DNA of 64,000 bases from Paralithodes platypus (GCA_032716605.1 CM064480.1:45221400-45285399), one strand, 5' to 3'; shown: positions 23,216 to 33,863, counted from the first letter of the stretch. The notes: generated from the letters alone by a model not told the origin. Program-made: numbers and translations.

Positions 23216-23915
23216 CCCACGGTAGTGTACTTTTGTGATTTTGTATCAACAGGCTTGCATTCTGCTCTGAATGGTTTTAGTCATGTTCTATATGGGCTGC
23301 CAGCAATGGAGGTCACTATCTCCAGGTATCCAGCTCCAGGCAGCCCCAGGCGGCTGTCACCCCGAGGCCATCACTAGATCTTTATAGGGGTGGGACTTAG
23401 GAGCCTCGGGGCACCCTACCAGAACCAACCGCAGGGACGCAATCCGTGCGCGCACACGGCACTATGGTTGGCCCAGTATTATGCGCCTCCCGATGCGCTA
23501 CCTCCGGGTTCAGGCCCCTGTACTACTAGGCGGAAAGTGCCAATCTGTAAAGACACTATGCCTTGTACCCTCTAGGTTCTCCTGGCCAGAATGCACCTCC
23601 AGGGGCCAGAAATGGACCTGAGGTAGGTCCCTCTATGTCAAAGAGCCGCCATTAGGCGAGTTTGAAGCATGTTTTACGTGGGATGCCTGCTCTAGCTAGC
23701 CCCCACCCACAGTTGTTGGCTGTGGACCTAGCCTTTGCCCAAAGGGGCTTAGCCTGCAAGGCAGCAGGAGTGGCAGTTTGTGTGAGGTTTGCTCCCTAGA
23801 CAGGTTGTCGTCCACGGCTGACGAGTCCTGTCTACCCGGATTGTGTATGGTTGTCTCCCCTAGATGGGTTGCCAACCAAGGCTAACGAGTCCCATCCACA
23901 ACATTGAACACTAAG
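23216..23915 (-). other. LINE H1 5' untranslated region
   Basis: The reverse complement shares blocks with 18640-18960 of LINE H2 (TAATGGCGGC, CCAGAGGGTAC-like, CACTTTCCGCC). Two diverged ~70-bp units near 23796-23905 share GGACTCGT(T/C)AGCC and CAACC(C/T)(A/G)TCTAG. They may be promoter-like monomers. Confidence 0.6.
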
Positions 23916-24051
23916 ACTAGAGTTGTTCACAGAGCCAAAAAGAACAAATTAAACCAGCCGGATTTCCGCTACAGACTGTATTGGCTCTTGCACCGCGAGA
24001 TTGTCTAAAATGGGATAAAGCGGAATTTGATATGTAGCAGATTCATCTGCC

Positions 24052-24713
24052 TTAACCCATTAAGCGCGCGCAGGGTGTAGTGAACACCACAGTTCTGAGC
24101 GGCAATATTAGGCTCCATTCCTGCCTATAATCGTCATTTTGCAATAAATATCGTTATTACTTATTCATGTGTGCCTATTTTACCTTTAATATGAAGATGG
24201 TAACCTGTAGCAAAAATAAAACAAGTGGGAATATCATTTTTCTGGTCAAAATCGCGAATTGTAAGCGAGAGGTTCATTCATCAAGTGTGAGAGAGCTGGC
24301 CTCACACCCTCCTCTCTCAAGGGTTGAAGCAGTACTGTATGGCATCTGATCTCCGCCACCTTCTCCGCGGGCGTTAGCTCAAGGTCCGCGGCTATGGCAT
24401 CTGATCTCCGCCACACCCTCCCGGCCTCTACCTTACGTAACAGACACATGAACACACACTAGGATCGGTTTGGAGATGTTTACACGAAAATATACCAATG
24501 AATAAGGGAATAACAGGGAAAGTAGGTGATAATTGAACAGGGGGGGGAAGGAGGGGATGTGGAGGAGTGATATGAGGTATGGAGGGAAAACAAATTGTTT
24601 TAAGTGCTACTGGGGCCTTTTATAAGTTTTTTTTTTAGGCCTTGGCCCATATGAGGACGCTCGCCTTCGCCCAGTACGTACTCATATGAGGACGCTCGCC
24701 GTTTATGGGTTAA
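24052..24713. mobile_element. TTAA-flanked MITE (662 bp)
   Basis: Starts TTAACCCATTAAGCGCGCGC and ends in the reverse complement of TTAACCCATAAACGGCGAGC. The outer nine bases match exactly and the next ones diverge. TTAA ends with CCC just inside are typical of piggyBac-type insertions. A GAGGACGCTCGCC word is duplicated near 24651 and 24686. No transposase frame is seen. Confidence 0.6.
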
Positions 24714-25577
24714 TGTCATACTTAGATAGATCATTTATCAAATAGTCATTTTAAGGTTGAAGATATTTGAGCTTATGTAGACATAAAGTATAGATATACA
24801 ATGGGCCCTTGCCAGTAGTGATCCTATTAATCTGGCTAAACCACCGCTAAACGTAAAATTTCTAACTGCAATGCCCCGTGTCCATGGGAAAAAAGTAGTC
24901 TGGGCCCTTTGTCGAAGTCACTCTTTCTTTTTTTTCCCCATTTGACCATTTTCAAGCTATAAATAAAGTATTAATGCATAACATTCATAGCATAGTTTAT
25001 TAAAGGTGCCATTAGGTATTCCTTATTAGTTAACAAAAATAATTGTTGTTTGGTCTCTTATAAAATCTGTGAATCATTCATGATGTGATGAACTTGAAAA
25101 AATAATTCCACCAACTCATAATGAACAAAAATTGTACAAAAGCCAATTACAAACATAGTAAAATAGTTCCCAATAATTTTCTTGGTCCATGCCATTGATA
25201 AAGTGAGAAAATCTACGAGACATTTAACTTTCTGAAAAGATACGATGGAAATTTTATTGGTGCTCTTTTTATGTTCTATTTTTATTTATGTGCTGGAAGG
25301 ATATTTTTTCTTTTTCAATCCATTGCATTAAAAATTATTCATAGAATATTTATAGATCAAACTATAATTATTTATGTTAATTAATAAGGGGGATAGATAG
25401 GTACAGTAGATAGATAGATAAGAGAATGAGGGGAAAATGTCCATGCGATCTATTAAAGTGTGAGAAAATATACGAGATAGACCTAAACAAATTTAATCGA
25501 AAAGTGATTTGTGAACGAGGAATTTAGGAATTCAGTCGCTAACTGCGCATTTTTGCCTGCTAATGACATGGCCCGGC
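24714..25577. other. non-coding AT-rich stretch
   Basis: No gene is seen. It contains a GATA/TAGA microsatellite near 25385-25420 and is otherwise unique-looking AT-rich sequence. Confidence 0.6.
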
Positions 25578-25588
25578 AAAGTTGGCAT

Positions 25589-25612
25589 CTATCTATCTAT
25601 CTATTGCCTGAC
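25589..25612 (-). repeat. (TAGA)n tail of LINE I
   Basis: Plus-strand TCTATCTATCTATCTATTG. The repeat supplies the ORF's stop codon and abuts the target duplication ending at 25588. Confidence 0.9.
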
Positions 25613-28567
25613 GCCGCGATCCCCGAAGGGGTGGCCACGAACGAACCGCCCCCATGCACCTCTGTCCCCAGTCAGTCGACGCCCCTCCCCCCAACCAGCA
25701 CCGCCTTCGTTCATGTAGTTCCTCACTCCATCCTTCCACCTCATATTCGGTCTACCTCTCCCCCTCTGTCCCTCCACCTCGCTCTCGTACACCCTCTTAG
25801 TCATTCTCTCACTTTCCATACGTTCCATATGGCCGAACCATCTCAAGTTGTTCCTTTTCACACTTTCCAGCACATCTACCTCCACACCACACCTCCTTCT
25901 TACTTCCTCATTAGTCTGTCTATCCCTCCATGTAACTCCGCACGCACTCCTTAAGTAATTCATTTCCACTGCTCTCACTCTTGGTCTGAGTCTCTCAACC
26001 AACGTCCATGCTTCGCTTCCGTAAGTCAGTGTCGGGATTACCACACTGTCATGCAAGGACTTCTTCACTTCCATACTGACCACCCTAATTCTTGTTACTG
26101 CTTTTAGCGTTCCTACAACCCTCTTCCCCTGTTGTACCCTCTCCCGCACCTCTTCATCCATAGTCCCATCTTTACTCAACACACTGCCCAGATACTTAAA
26201 AGAGTTGACGATCTCCATAGCCTGACCGTTCAGCTTCACCTCACACTCTGTGACTTCACCCCTTTCGAAGACCATAACCTTGCTCTTCCCCGTATTTACC
26301 TTCAAATTCCGTTTTTCGCACACTGTTCCAAATTCATTTACCAGACCCTGCAACTCCCATTCATTATCACTCATCAGAACTGTATCATCCGCAAACAGCA
26401 GTATAGGTAGCTTCCACTCAATTCCCTCCCTTTTCAGCGATACACCAACATCCACTGCTCTTGATAGTATTTCTTTCATAACTCCATCCATATATACAGT
26501 AAACAACCACGGGGACATCACACACCCCTGTTTCAAACCAACATTCAGGTCAAAGAACTCGCTCTGCTCACTCTCCACACGTACTGCCGCCTTTGCACCC
26601 TCATACATGCTCTTCACTGCTTTCAGCAACTTGCCCTCTACTCCGTATATTCTAAGTACTTTCCACAAACCTTCTCTATCCACTCTGTCATAGGCCTTCT
26701 CCAAGTCCATAAAGGCAACATACACCTTTTGTTTCTTCTCCAGATACTTCTCCACAACACAATTCAGGGTAAAAATCTGATCTACACATCCTCTTCCCTT
26801 CCTAAAACCTCCCTGCTCGTCGCCTATCCATTTCTCCGTTCTCACTCTCACTCTCTCAATCACTACCCTACTGTATACCTTCCCTACTACGCTTCGAAGA
26901 CATATTCCTCGGTGGTTACCACACACTCCTCTTTCCCCTTTGCCCTTATATAGGGGGACTATTATGCCAGTCTTCCAGTCATCGGGTGCACTGCCCTTCT
27001 CCCATGCTAGTTTGCACATTTTCCATACCCATTCTATCACTATCTCACCACCATACCTCAACATTTCCCCACACACTCCATCTGTTCCTGGTGCTTTCCC
27101 CAACTTCACTCTTTTCATGGCTTCCCACACTTCTGACCTCCTGATCCCCACCTCCTCCTCCACTACTTCTCTTCTTCTCCCTCCCATACCATATCCAGCT
27201 ATGTTTGCTGGCTCTTCATTCCTTTCATTTAGCAACTCACTGAAGTACTCCCTCCATCTTTCGACTCTCTCTTGCTTCTCGGCTAGCATTCTCCCATTCT
27301 TATCTTTCACACCCTTACTGTTTCCCTTGCTACCTTCCCTAACTTTCTTGACTTCTTTCCAGAACAGTTTCTTACTCTCCCTCCATTTTCCACTCAGATT
27401 CCTTCCAAATTCCTCATCTACTCTTCTCTTACTTTCCTTCACTACTCTCTTCACCACCCTCTTACTCTCCACGTACCTCGCTCGTTTCTGTCTCTCGGAA
27501 TCTTCATTCCCTCTACTACCCAACCACTCTCTATATGCTTTCTTCTTTTCTTCCACAGCTATTCTTACCTCTTCTGTCCACCATGCTGTACCTTTCACTC
27601 CCCTCCCTCTTCTCCTCACTCCACACACCTCCTCACATGCTGCACAGATCTCATCCTTAAACACCTTGCTCATCTCCTCCACTTCCTCCATAACTTCCAG
27701 GTCGAACCCACCTAGTCGTCTTTCCACTGCTCTCCTGTACTCCTCCCTGACTTCCTCCTCTTGCAACCTCTCCACCCTCCTCACCATTCCACCCTCCTCT
27801 CGCCTCCCTCCCGCTCTCCTCACCCACTTCTTTTGTATCCTAACCTTAGCTACCACTACATAATGATCAGACAGACCCCCTCCAATACCCCTATACACCC
27901 TAGCATCCATCACAGATTTCTTCATTCGTTCATCCACACATACATAATCAATCAATGACTTTCGTTCCACCACTGTCTTATCCTTCATCGTCAACATCCG
28001 TTTCCACGTGTACCTGTGGATCATTCTGTGTCGGAAGAAGGTGTTGGCTATCCACAGCCTCCTCCCCACACATACGTCCACAAGTGCACTACCATTCCCA
28101 TTCACCTCTGATGGTACCCCCCACCCTCCCACCACTCCCTCAACTTTCCTATCACCCACCTTACCATTCATATCCCCAATCAGAAATATTCTTTCGTTCT
28201 TGTCAAACTTCTCCAGGCATGCCTCCACATTCATCCAGAACTCCTCTTTCTTTCTTTCAAGTATATCCTCTGTCGGGGCATACACGCATACAATCACCCA
28301 CGTTTGTATTCCTACTTTCATTCTCACCCACACAATCCTTGAACCCACAGACCCATACTCTCTTACACATTCCTTCCATTTGCTACTTACAAACAAACAT
28401 GCACCTTCTCTCGCTGTTCCTTCACTCACTCCAGCACACACACCCATTCCACACTCCCACTCTCTCACATCTGAACCTTTCCATTTGGTCTCTGTCATTC
28501 CACATACATCCAGCCTGGCATTCACTAACACTTCCAGAACCTCTCTCTCTTTTGTGCCATCATTCAT
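25601..28567 (-). CDS. LINE I endonuclease-reverse transcriptase polyprotein
   Basis: 988 codons without a break. The APE endonuclease spans residues ~1-240: CGMTETKWKG (catalytic Glu), VCVYAPTEDILERKKEEFW, FLIGDMNGKVGD and GLSDHYVV. A charged linker follows to ~460. RT (~490-760): GKAPGTDGVCGEML, GGFRKGRGCVDQIF, FMDLEKAYDRVDREGLW, GLKQGCVMSPWLF, and LLFADDTVLMSDN with the catalytic Asp pair. The C-terminus has YGSEAWTL, VEMNYLRSACG, LRWFGHMERMESERM and GRGRPNMRW. The listed ATG is the first in the insert; the first endonuclease strand is lost by truncation. The stop codon TAG is the first unit of the (TAGA)n tail, so there is no 3' UTR. Confidence 0.93.
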   Translation of the reverse strand: MNDGTKEREVLEVLVNARLDVCGMTETKWKGSDVREWECGMGVCAGVSEGTAREGACLFVSSKWKECVREYGSVGSRIVWVRMKVGIQTWVIVCVYAPTEDILERKKEEFWMNVEACLEKFDKNERIFLIGDMNGKVGDRKVEGVVGGWGVPSEVNGNGSALVDVCVGRRLWIANTFFRHRMIHRYTWKRMLTMKDKTVVERKSLIDYVCVDERMKKSVMDARVYRGIGGGLSDHYVVVAKVRIQKKWVRRAGGRREEGGMVRRVERLQEEEVREEYRRAVERRLGGFDLEVMEEVEEMSKVFKDEICAACEEVCGVRRRGRGVKGTAWWTEEVRIAVEEKKKAYREWLGSRGNEDSERQKRARYVESKRVVKRVVKESKRRVDEEFGRNLSGKWRESKKLFWKEVKKVREGSKGNSKGVKDKNGRMLAEKQERVERWREYFSELLNERNEEPANIAGYGMGGRRREVVEEEVGIRRSEVWEAMKRVKLGKAPGTDGVCGEMLRYGGEIVIEWVWKMCKLAWEKGSAPDDWKTGIIVPLYKGKGERGVCGNHRGICLRSVVGKVYSRVVIERVRVRTEKWIGDEQGGFRKGRGCVDQIFTLNCVVEKYLEKKQKVYVAFMDLEKAYDRVDREGLWKVLRIYGVEGKLLKAVKSMYEGAKAAVRVESEQSEFFDLNVGLKQGCVMSPWLFTVYMDGVMKEILSRAVDVGVSLKREGIEWKLPILLFADDTVLMSDNEWELQGLVNEFGTVCEKRNLKVNTGKSKVMVFERGEVTECEVKLNGQAMEIVNSFKYLGSVLSKDGTMDEEVRERVQQGKRVVGTLKAVTRIRVVSMEVKKSLHDSVVIPTLTYGSEAWTLVERLRPRVRAVEMNYLRSACGVTWRDRQTNEEVRRRCGVEVDVLESVKRNNLRWFGHMERMESERMTKRVYESEVEGQRGRGRPNMRWKDGVRNYMNEGGAGWGEGRRLTGDRGAWGRFVRGHPFGDRGVRQ
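25619..25634 (-). other. 3'-terminal hairpin of LINE I
   Basis: Sense strand ACCCCTTCGGGGAT, a CCCC/GGGG stem closed by a TTCG tetraloop, about 20 bases before the tail. SINE G has a similar CCCC/GGGG hairpin at the same distance from its tail. It lies inside the last codons (HPFGD). Confidence 0.6.
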
Positions 28568-28740
28568 GCCACTAAAGTTGGCATGCTGTCGCTAAAATTA
28601 AAACTACCGATCGATCGCAAGTCCACTACTGTCAAGGGCCCACTGTGTTTAAAAGTTACATTAATGAGGAAGGAAATGTAAGTGAAGGCACCAGCATAAT
28701 TCTCTAGATAATTAAATGAGATAACGGCAGCTTGAAGCTT

Positions 28741-29354
28741 TTAACCCTTTCTGTACCGGCAACATCCTTTTTATCATATTATTGATTTTTTTTTTTTTTA
28801 AATAGAACCTCCAGCATTTAGCAAGCTTTGAACTATCTTACTTACAGATCCTTCTTAACCCATTGCCTGCGAAAGACGTTCCCGAACGCCATGGCAATTT
28901 ACAACAATTTACAGGCTTTTTAAAGCCTGTAGAATCGAGTGGGAGGAAGCGGGACCGCGAAAATCCACACATCCTTCCCCCAGCCAGGCGGCCGCGACAC
29001 TGAGGGCTTTGAGTCAGTCTCTCGCAAGATATACAGTGCTGCCAAAGGCAAATGTAGCGCGACATTAGCGATAATTGCTCATTTTAGCGATTGTCTATGG
29101 TAGCGCTGCGGGTGAACCCTGTGAGCTACAAAGCTCGTTTTGTTGTCATTTTGAAGCTATTTTCTTCTAGTTTTTGGCTGAATACATTTCATTTCATTCA
29201 GACACTTGCCTAATCAATCAAGAGTGCCTGAATGAGCCCTAATATGGCGGAAATAGGCGGAAATATGCCCGCAGCGTAAGTGTTAAACTTCATAAATTCG
29301 TCTAAATATAGCTAGACTAAAATTGAAAAGATGTCGCCGGTACAGAAGCGGTAA
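28741..29354. mobile_element. TTAA-type MITE with ~26-bp inverted ends, carrying a nested MITE
   Basis: Left end TTAACCCTTTCTGTACCGGC then AACATC. The right end, reversed, reads TTTACCGCTTCTGTACCGGC then GACATC; the terminal TTAA is mutated to TTTA on the right. A second TTAA element at 28855-29286 occupies most of the interior. No transposase frame. Confidence 0.68.
28855..29286. mobile_element. nested TTAA-flanked MITE (432 bp)
   Basis: Left end TTAACCCATTGCCTGCGAAA; the right end, reversed, reads TTAACACTTACGCTGCGGGC. The ends are an imperfect inverted repeat with TTAA on both sides. It is inside the larger MITE at 28741-29354, so it arrived later. Confidence 0.6.
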
Positions 29355-29527
29355 ATAAGAAACTAGCAACAAAAGTTGTATATAATTATATCAAATTTAG
29401 CTATAATATGGAAGCTTGTCACTTTTTTTTTTTCTTAAAGTTTCCTAGAATCTTATGACCCCTACCATTCACTCTCAAGCACTAATTGCACAACTGCAAG
29501 ATGATACACCTATGTTATCAATCTGTT

Positions 29528-30015
29528 TTAACACCTTATTGGCGGCCTAGGCGGTCTATTTGACCGTACCGCACAGTGTTTTTTTTTTACCCTAAATAGG
29601 GTTGATTACGTGATCATTTTCATGCCTAAATAAGACCCAGAGTGTAAAACAAGTATCTATCCCTGAAAGGGCGTAAACAGAGCTTGCCAATGACACCCGA
29701 ACCATCCTTGTACGACCACTGGTTCTCTTGCAACGATCGTGCAACACGAGTGCAAAAACCCTATAATTAGGTAATTTCCTTACATAATTCCCTGTGTAGC
29801 GAGTGAGGGAGGGGGGAGGAAAGTAGAATACAGTTCAGTATGTCCACCGCGGTGGTGGGGAATGGTCATAGGGTTGCTACGCTCGTCCCACCGCTCAGCT
29901 CTCTCTCTCAGCAACATTACGTGCTGAAAATGGCGGTCGACATAAGTTGTGCACCGCCACATAGTCCATATTTATTTCACTCGACATAAGTTGCGCGCCG
30001 CCAGTTAAGGGTTAA
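29528..30015 (+). mobile_element. TTAA-flanked MITE, family M, copy 1 (488 bp)
   Basis: Left end TTAACACCTTATTGGCGGCC; the right end, reversed, reads TTAACCCTTAACTGGCGGCG. The interior contains GCAACGATCGTGCAA and CCCTGAAAGGGC, which reappear in reverse orientation at 33097-33585. Non-coding. Confidence 0.72.
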
Positions 30016-30204
30016 CACACTATAATCATCTATATATGCAATGTATTATACATACCAAAATAGAGCAAAACCCACACTACTGTATTATATAACCGGAAAA
30101 AGCCCATAAGCTTAAATTATCACAATGAAAATCGATATATATAAAATATTTAATTTTTTTCCGAGTTTACGCGGTCATAATTTCGTCATATACTAAGCAA
30201 TAAA

Positions 30205-30206
<2 letters not shown>

Positions 30207-30259
<53 letters not shown>

Positions 30260-30264
30260 ATATA

Positions 30265-30316
<52 letters not shown>

Positions 30317-30322
30317 TGTATA
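30207..30322. repeat. (AT)n microsatellite
   Basis: Long AT dinucleotide tract interrupted by ACAGAATATATACTG near 30252-30270. Any translation here is repeat artefact. Confidence 0.97.
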
Positions 30323-31077
30323 TATGAATGAAGAAGCATTTTTAATGCTCATTCCAAATGTGTCATCAGAATATATTTATCATCACCAGTAGTCTTTATA
30401 TAAATATAATAAAATTCAGTAGGCCTACTTGGTGAATAAAACTGATGCATGCATAGCCATAATTTTCACTCAACATTGGTTTTCAGCAAGAAGAAATACG
30501 TTTAGTACAATCTATTATATCTCAATAGACAGAGGAAAAGCCAATCTACAATATTACAGTATCAAAACCCACAAAAACAAATTATGATCGATAAAACTGA
30601 TGCAGACTAAAATAAAAGTTATGTTTTTCCAACATCTTTTGACTTTGCACCATCTTAAATCACAATTTTCAGTGACAATAGATTTGTACATATGAAATGG
30701 CAAGTATTTTTCACGCACTTTCCAAAAATGAAATCAGAATTTGTCTATCATCAATTGTTTTTTGTTGTATGAATATGATGTCACCAGAGTATATGCTCGC
30801 CGTACTTGGACTCGCACTCATATTCACTAGCATATATAATTTTTGTTCAATTTCCTTCTAAGGTGATTCAGATTTATAAATTATAGTGATACGAATAGCT
30901 CGAGGTATGAAGAAGAGAATAAAACAAACGAGAAATCCCTACTCCTAATATTTGATTTAATACGAATATTTGAAAATAGGCATTTGTTGGACATGAATAA
31001 TATCACTCATAATAGTTATATATTCAAATGAGTTATATGGTACACGGATATTAGCTAACAATATATATATATATATA
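30323..31077. other. non-coding stretch
   Basis: AT-rich. The word AATTTGTCTATCATCA near 30738-30755 and a similar one near 30370 hint at a weak internal repeat. No gene is seen. Confidence 0.5.
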
Positions 31078-31393
31078 TTAACCCGTAAAATCCCAGCGAT
31101 GGCTGCCAGAAATCAGTAGATAAATCACTCCTCAGTCCCAGCGACGTAATATACGGTCCTTGTAACTGCCAGTATGAGGCAGTGGCTGGTACCATGACTT
31201 GTAAACACTGTTCTAAGGAATTGAAAACACTTCTTCGGTTGGCTGCAAGCTTCAACAGGCTGTCTGGGTCAGTGTTTCATCAACTTTTGAGGTAGGAGGT
31301 TGTTATATCTTGCTTCTGAAGCCATTTTGGCCACATTGCTTGGTACTGGGGGGTACATTTATGGTAGTACCCTATGGTACAGTAGGGGTTAAT
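31078..31393. mobile_element. possible TTAA-flanked MITE (316 bp)
   Basis: TTAACCCGTAAAATCCC at the left and, reversed, TTAACCCCTACTGTACC at the right. Only about seven bases match exactly, so this is weaker than the other TTAA elements. It sits between an (AT)n run and an (AAT)n run. Confidence 0.42.
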
Positions 31394-31931
31394 AATAATA
31401 ATAATAAAACAATATATTCTAAGATATACAACCCTAACTTGTAGTCCAGGCATAAAATCCGGCATGTTTAGGGGGAATGTTTAAAAGAATTGCAAGGCCA
31501 CCCTCCGACTTCACTGCTGGACTTAGACTGAAGACTCTCACTCTATCTATCGATCGAGAAGGGGTAGAATGACTGAGAATAGTGTTGCCAATTATTTAAT
31601 TCAGCGTGCCACAACCAAAACTTATCGTAGCCCATTATATACGCAATTAGAGTATTCTGGTTTTCGTTCAATTGATATCAAAAGTATCTAATACGCTAAT
31701 TGTGTATCCGGGCAATTAGGGACACCCTTCCTGACTATGCTAATCATGGTCTCAAGTCTGAGAGGGTAAATACCTGTCCGATATTATAACCAGTTGGGTG
31801 AAAAATCAGGAAAACAACTTTATTGAAAATCATTAATGGTAAGATATACTTCAGGTACAAGGCTATCTTTTAAATTTTTACTGTTTATATCAAGAAACGT
31901 TAAGGTCCACTTATAGTCTTTCTACCTAGAG
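31394..31931. other. non-coding stretch with (AAT)n at its left edge
   Basis: (AAT)n at 31394-31407, then unique-looking sequence with no supported gene. Confidence 0.5.
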
Positions 31932-31967
31932 GTACAGATCTGTACAGATCACCCCCATATGGGGGTG
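31932..31967. repeat. two adjacent perfect palindromes
   Basis: GTACAGATCTGTAC (31932-31945, 14 bp) and CACCCCCATATGGGGGTG (31950-31967, 18 bp) are each their own reverse complement. Related CACCCCC/GTAC words recur near 32110-32190 and 33630-33670, so these may be parts of a repeat's ends. Function unknown. Confidence 0.85.
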
Positions 31968-32389
31968 CTCCGTACATCATACTTTGCATCACCTAAATGA
32001 GTATTGAGAATGCAATAAATATGATATACCCAAATAAAATATGTCAAGAATAAGCATACAAACGTATCAACCCCTGTACTTAAAAATCTTATATGCATCA
32101 GTTCTTAAAAAAAAGGGGGTGAACCGTACAAATCTGAAGTACTCCTCTTTAAAAACACTGTACGGAACACCCCCGTACGATATGCCCCCAAATATGCTGT
32201 AATGTTTGCACATTCATGGTAGAGAACGAAGGTCTGGTTGGTGACCTACCACTTCAGATATCATCATTGACATATGCTATTCATCATTAAACATCATACC
32301 ACCAGAATCAGCAGGTATTCGTAGTTAACCCCAAAACGGAAACCGTCCTCAATAGAGGTTTTTCTGGTGCACTGCGACCGTCCTAAATA

Positions 32390-32600
32390 GATCCAGAGCA
32401 TAAAAAAAAAAATAGAAAACACCCCAGTGGCACTCAAAACAAAGCAATTTGTGATTAGGCGAGATAATTCCCCTCCATTACTTTCTACCACTCCTACATA
32501 TGTGTCGCAACCCCCCAACCCATTCCCCTCCTTTTCCCCCTTCCTCAATTATCAGCTATTTTTCCTCTTTATTCCCCCTTTTATCAAGTAAATTTTGGCG
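32390..32600 (+). repeat. dispersed repeat, copy 1 of 2
   Basis: The words AAGCAATTTGTGATTAGGCG and a following C/T-rich block (CTCC, CCTTTTCCCCC) match, diverged, the stretch at 34330-34590 (AAGCAATATGTGATTAGGTG, then C/T-rich). Class unknown. Confidence 0.4.
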
Positions 32601-33096
32601 CGAAATTCACCCTCCCGGTCTTTTTAACATTGGTGAGGCAGCTAGAGATCCTAGCAACACAGAGACTTCTACTCAGACTCACCAGTATCGATCGAGATCT
32701 TGTAGAGGGAACATAATATACGCTCCCCCTGCTCTTGCCTCATGAATTGACCGGTCGGCAATAATACGTCTTTTTCACACCCCAAATACTATTTCCACTT
32801 CTTTTATTGCTCTTAAATGTTCATATTAAAAGCAAAATAGGCCCATATGGATAAGTAATCATTATATATATGTTACATATGACGATTTTCGTCAGAATAG
32901 AAATCTAAATATCTTCGCTTGGCGGGAGGGTTTGAACTACCATGGCTATGCAGTTTGAGTTAAGAAACACTGTAATAGAAATGCTAAATAATACATCGAG
33001 CTTGGGAAAAATGTATATTACCTCATGTGCCCATGCGTTCTAATGTAAACAAGTCTCGCCTGCCAGCCTGGAGTGTTCCGTTTTCTTCTATTGACT
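32601..33096. other. non-coding stretch
   Basis: No convincing gene. A short frame at 32500-32745 is C/T-rich and partly falls in the dispersed repeat; I do not support it as coding. Confidence 0.5.
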
Positions 33097-33585
33097 TTAA
33101 CCCTTATTTAGCGGGGCCCGACTCTAGTCCGTATAGAGAACACCAGCACAAAGAGCGGGGCCTGACCTGAGTCTGTGTGCAATTTTGGCGCAATATTGGC
33201 TCTGAGAGAGAGACGAGCGACGGGAGGAGCATAGGTTGCCTCATGACCGCTCGCCACGGCCGCCGTGGGCCTACTGACATTTATTCCACACACATCCACC
33301 CTCCCTCCCTCGCTACACATGTAATTATGTAACGAAATGACCGTATTTTAGCAATTTTGCCCTTCGGTTGCACGATCGTTGCAAGACAACCAATGATCGT
33401 AGAAGGATGGTTCAGGTGTCATTGGAAAGCTCAATTAATGCCCTTTCAGGGATACATAATTGTATTACGCTCTGGCTCTTGTTTATGCATGAAAAAGATC
33501 ACGGAAACAAGGCCATTTATGGTAAAAAAATAAACGCTGGGCGGCACGGTGAAATATACTCCACCACCCGCTCTTAAGGTGTTAA
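33097..33585 (-). mobile_element. TTAA-flanked MITE, family M, copy 2 (489 bp), inverted relative to copy 1
   Basis: Left end TTAACCCTTATTTAGCGGGG; the right end, reversed, reads TTAACACCTTAAGAGCGGGT. Interior words GCACGATCGTTGCAA, AGGATGGTTCAGGTGTCATT and CCCTTTCAGGGAT are the reverse complements of words in copy 1. Length differs from copy 1 by one base. Confidence 0.72.
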
Positions 33586-33863
33586 AGGGGAACTAAGCTA
33601 GCTTCAATAGGAAAAGGATTAAAGCTTCTGTTCGGATCACCCCACTGTACGGATTACCCCCACTTTACCCTACTTGTGTAAATTTACACACTTTATTCAA
33701 TACATGTTTGACATATTATATTGCCAATTAAGCAAAGCATAATGCCATAGTAACTGTGGCTTGAGATACTCTGACATAATATGACGTAATCGAACAGACA
33801 TTTCAAGAGATAGTTCAGTTACAATAAAAAGCATGTGACTACAAACTTAATATTTTTGTACAG

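Larger units (their letters stand above)
14613..23915 (-). mobile_element. LINE H1, RTE-like, split into three pieces by later insertions
   Basis: Minus-strand pieces at 23915-22212 (5' UTR and endonuclease), 18406-18266 (linker) and 16476-14613 (RT, C-terminus, tail) join in order. CFKV at ~22240 continues into WQEGVSKEEY at ~18400, and GVYN at ~18270 continues into NLAKNV at 16476. The interruptions are LINE H2 and solo LTR C. The 3' tail is (TATG)n (plus-strand CATACATACATAC at 14613-14632). The 5' UTR contains two diverged ~70-bp repeats near 23796-23905. Confidence 0.82.
25589..28573 (-). mobile_element. LINE I, RTE-like, young 5'-truncated insertion
   Basis: Bounded by a perfect 11-bp target duplication AAAGTTGGCAT at 25578-25588 and 28574-28584. 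In sense direction it starts just before the Ser-Gly-Met codons that normally follow the first endonuclease strand, so only the extreme 5' end is missing. It ends in a (TAGA)n tail. The single frame inside is unbroken. A short 3' fragment of the same family is at 55111-55234. Confidence 0.92.

Noticed and set aside
26940..27863. 307-codon plus-strand frame
   Set aside because: Antisense shadow of the LINE I reverse transcriptase frame; C/T-rich codons give Ser/Leu/Thr-rich nonsense.
30167..30352. Open frame of alternating Tyr-Ile codons
   Set aside because: Translation of an (AT)n microsatellite.
32500..32745. 81-codon plus-strand frame as host exon
   Set aside because: Pyrimidine-rich, overlaps a dispersed repeat, no convincing splice sites in phase with the other candidates.
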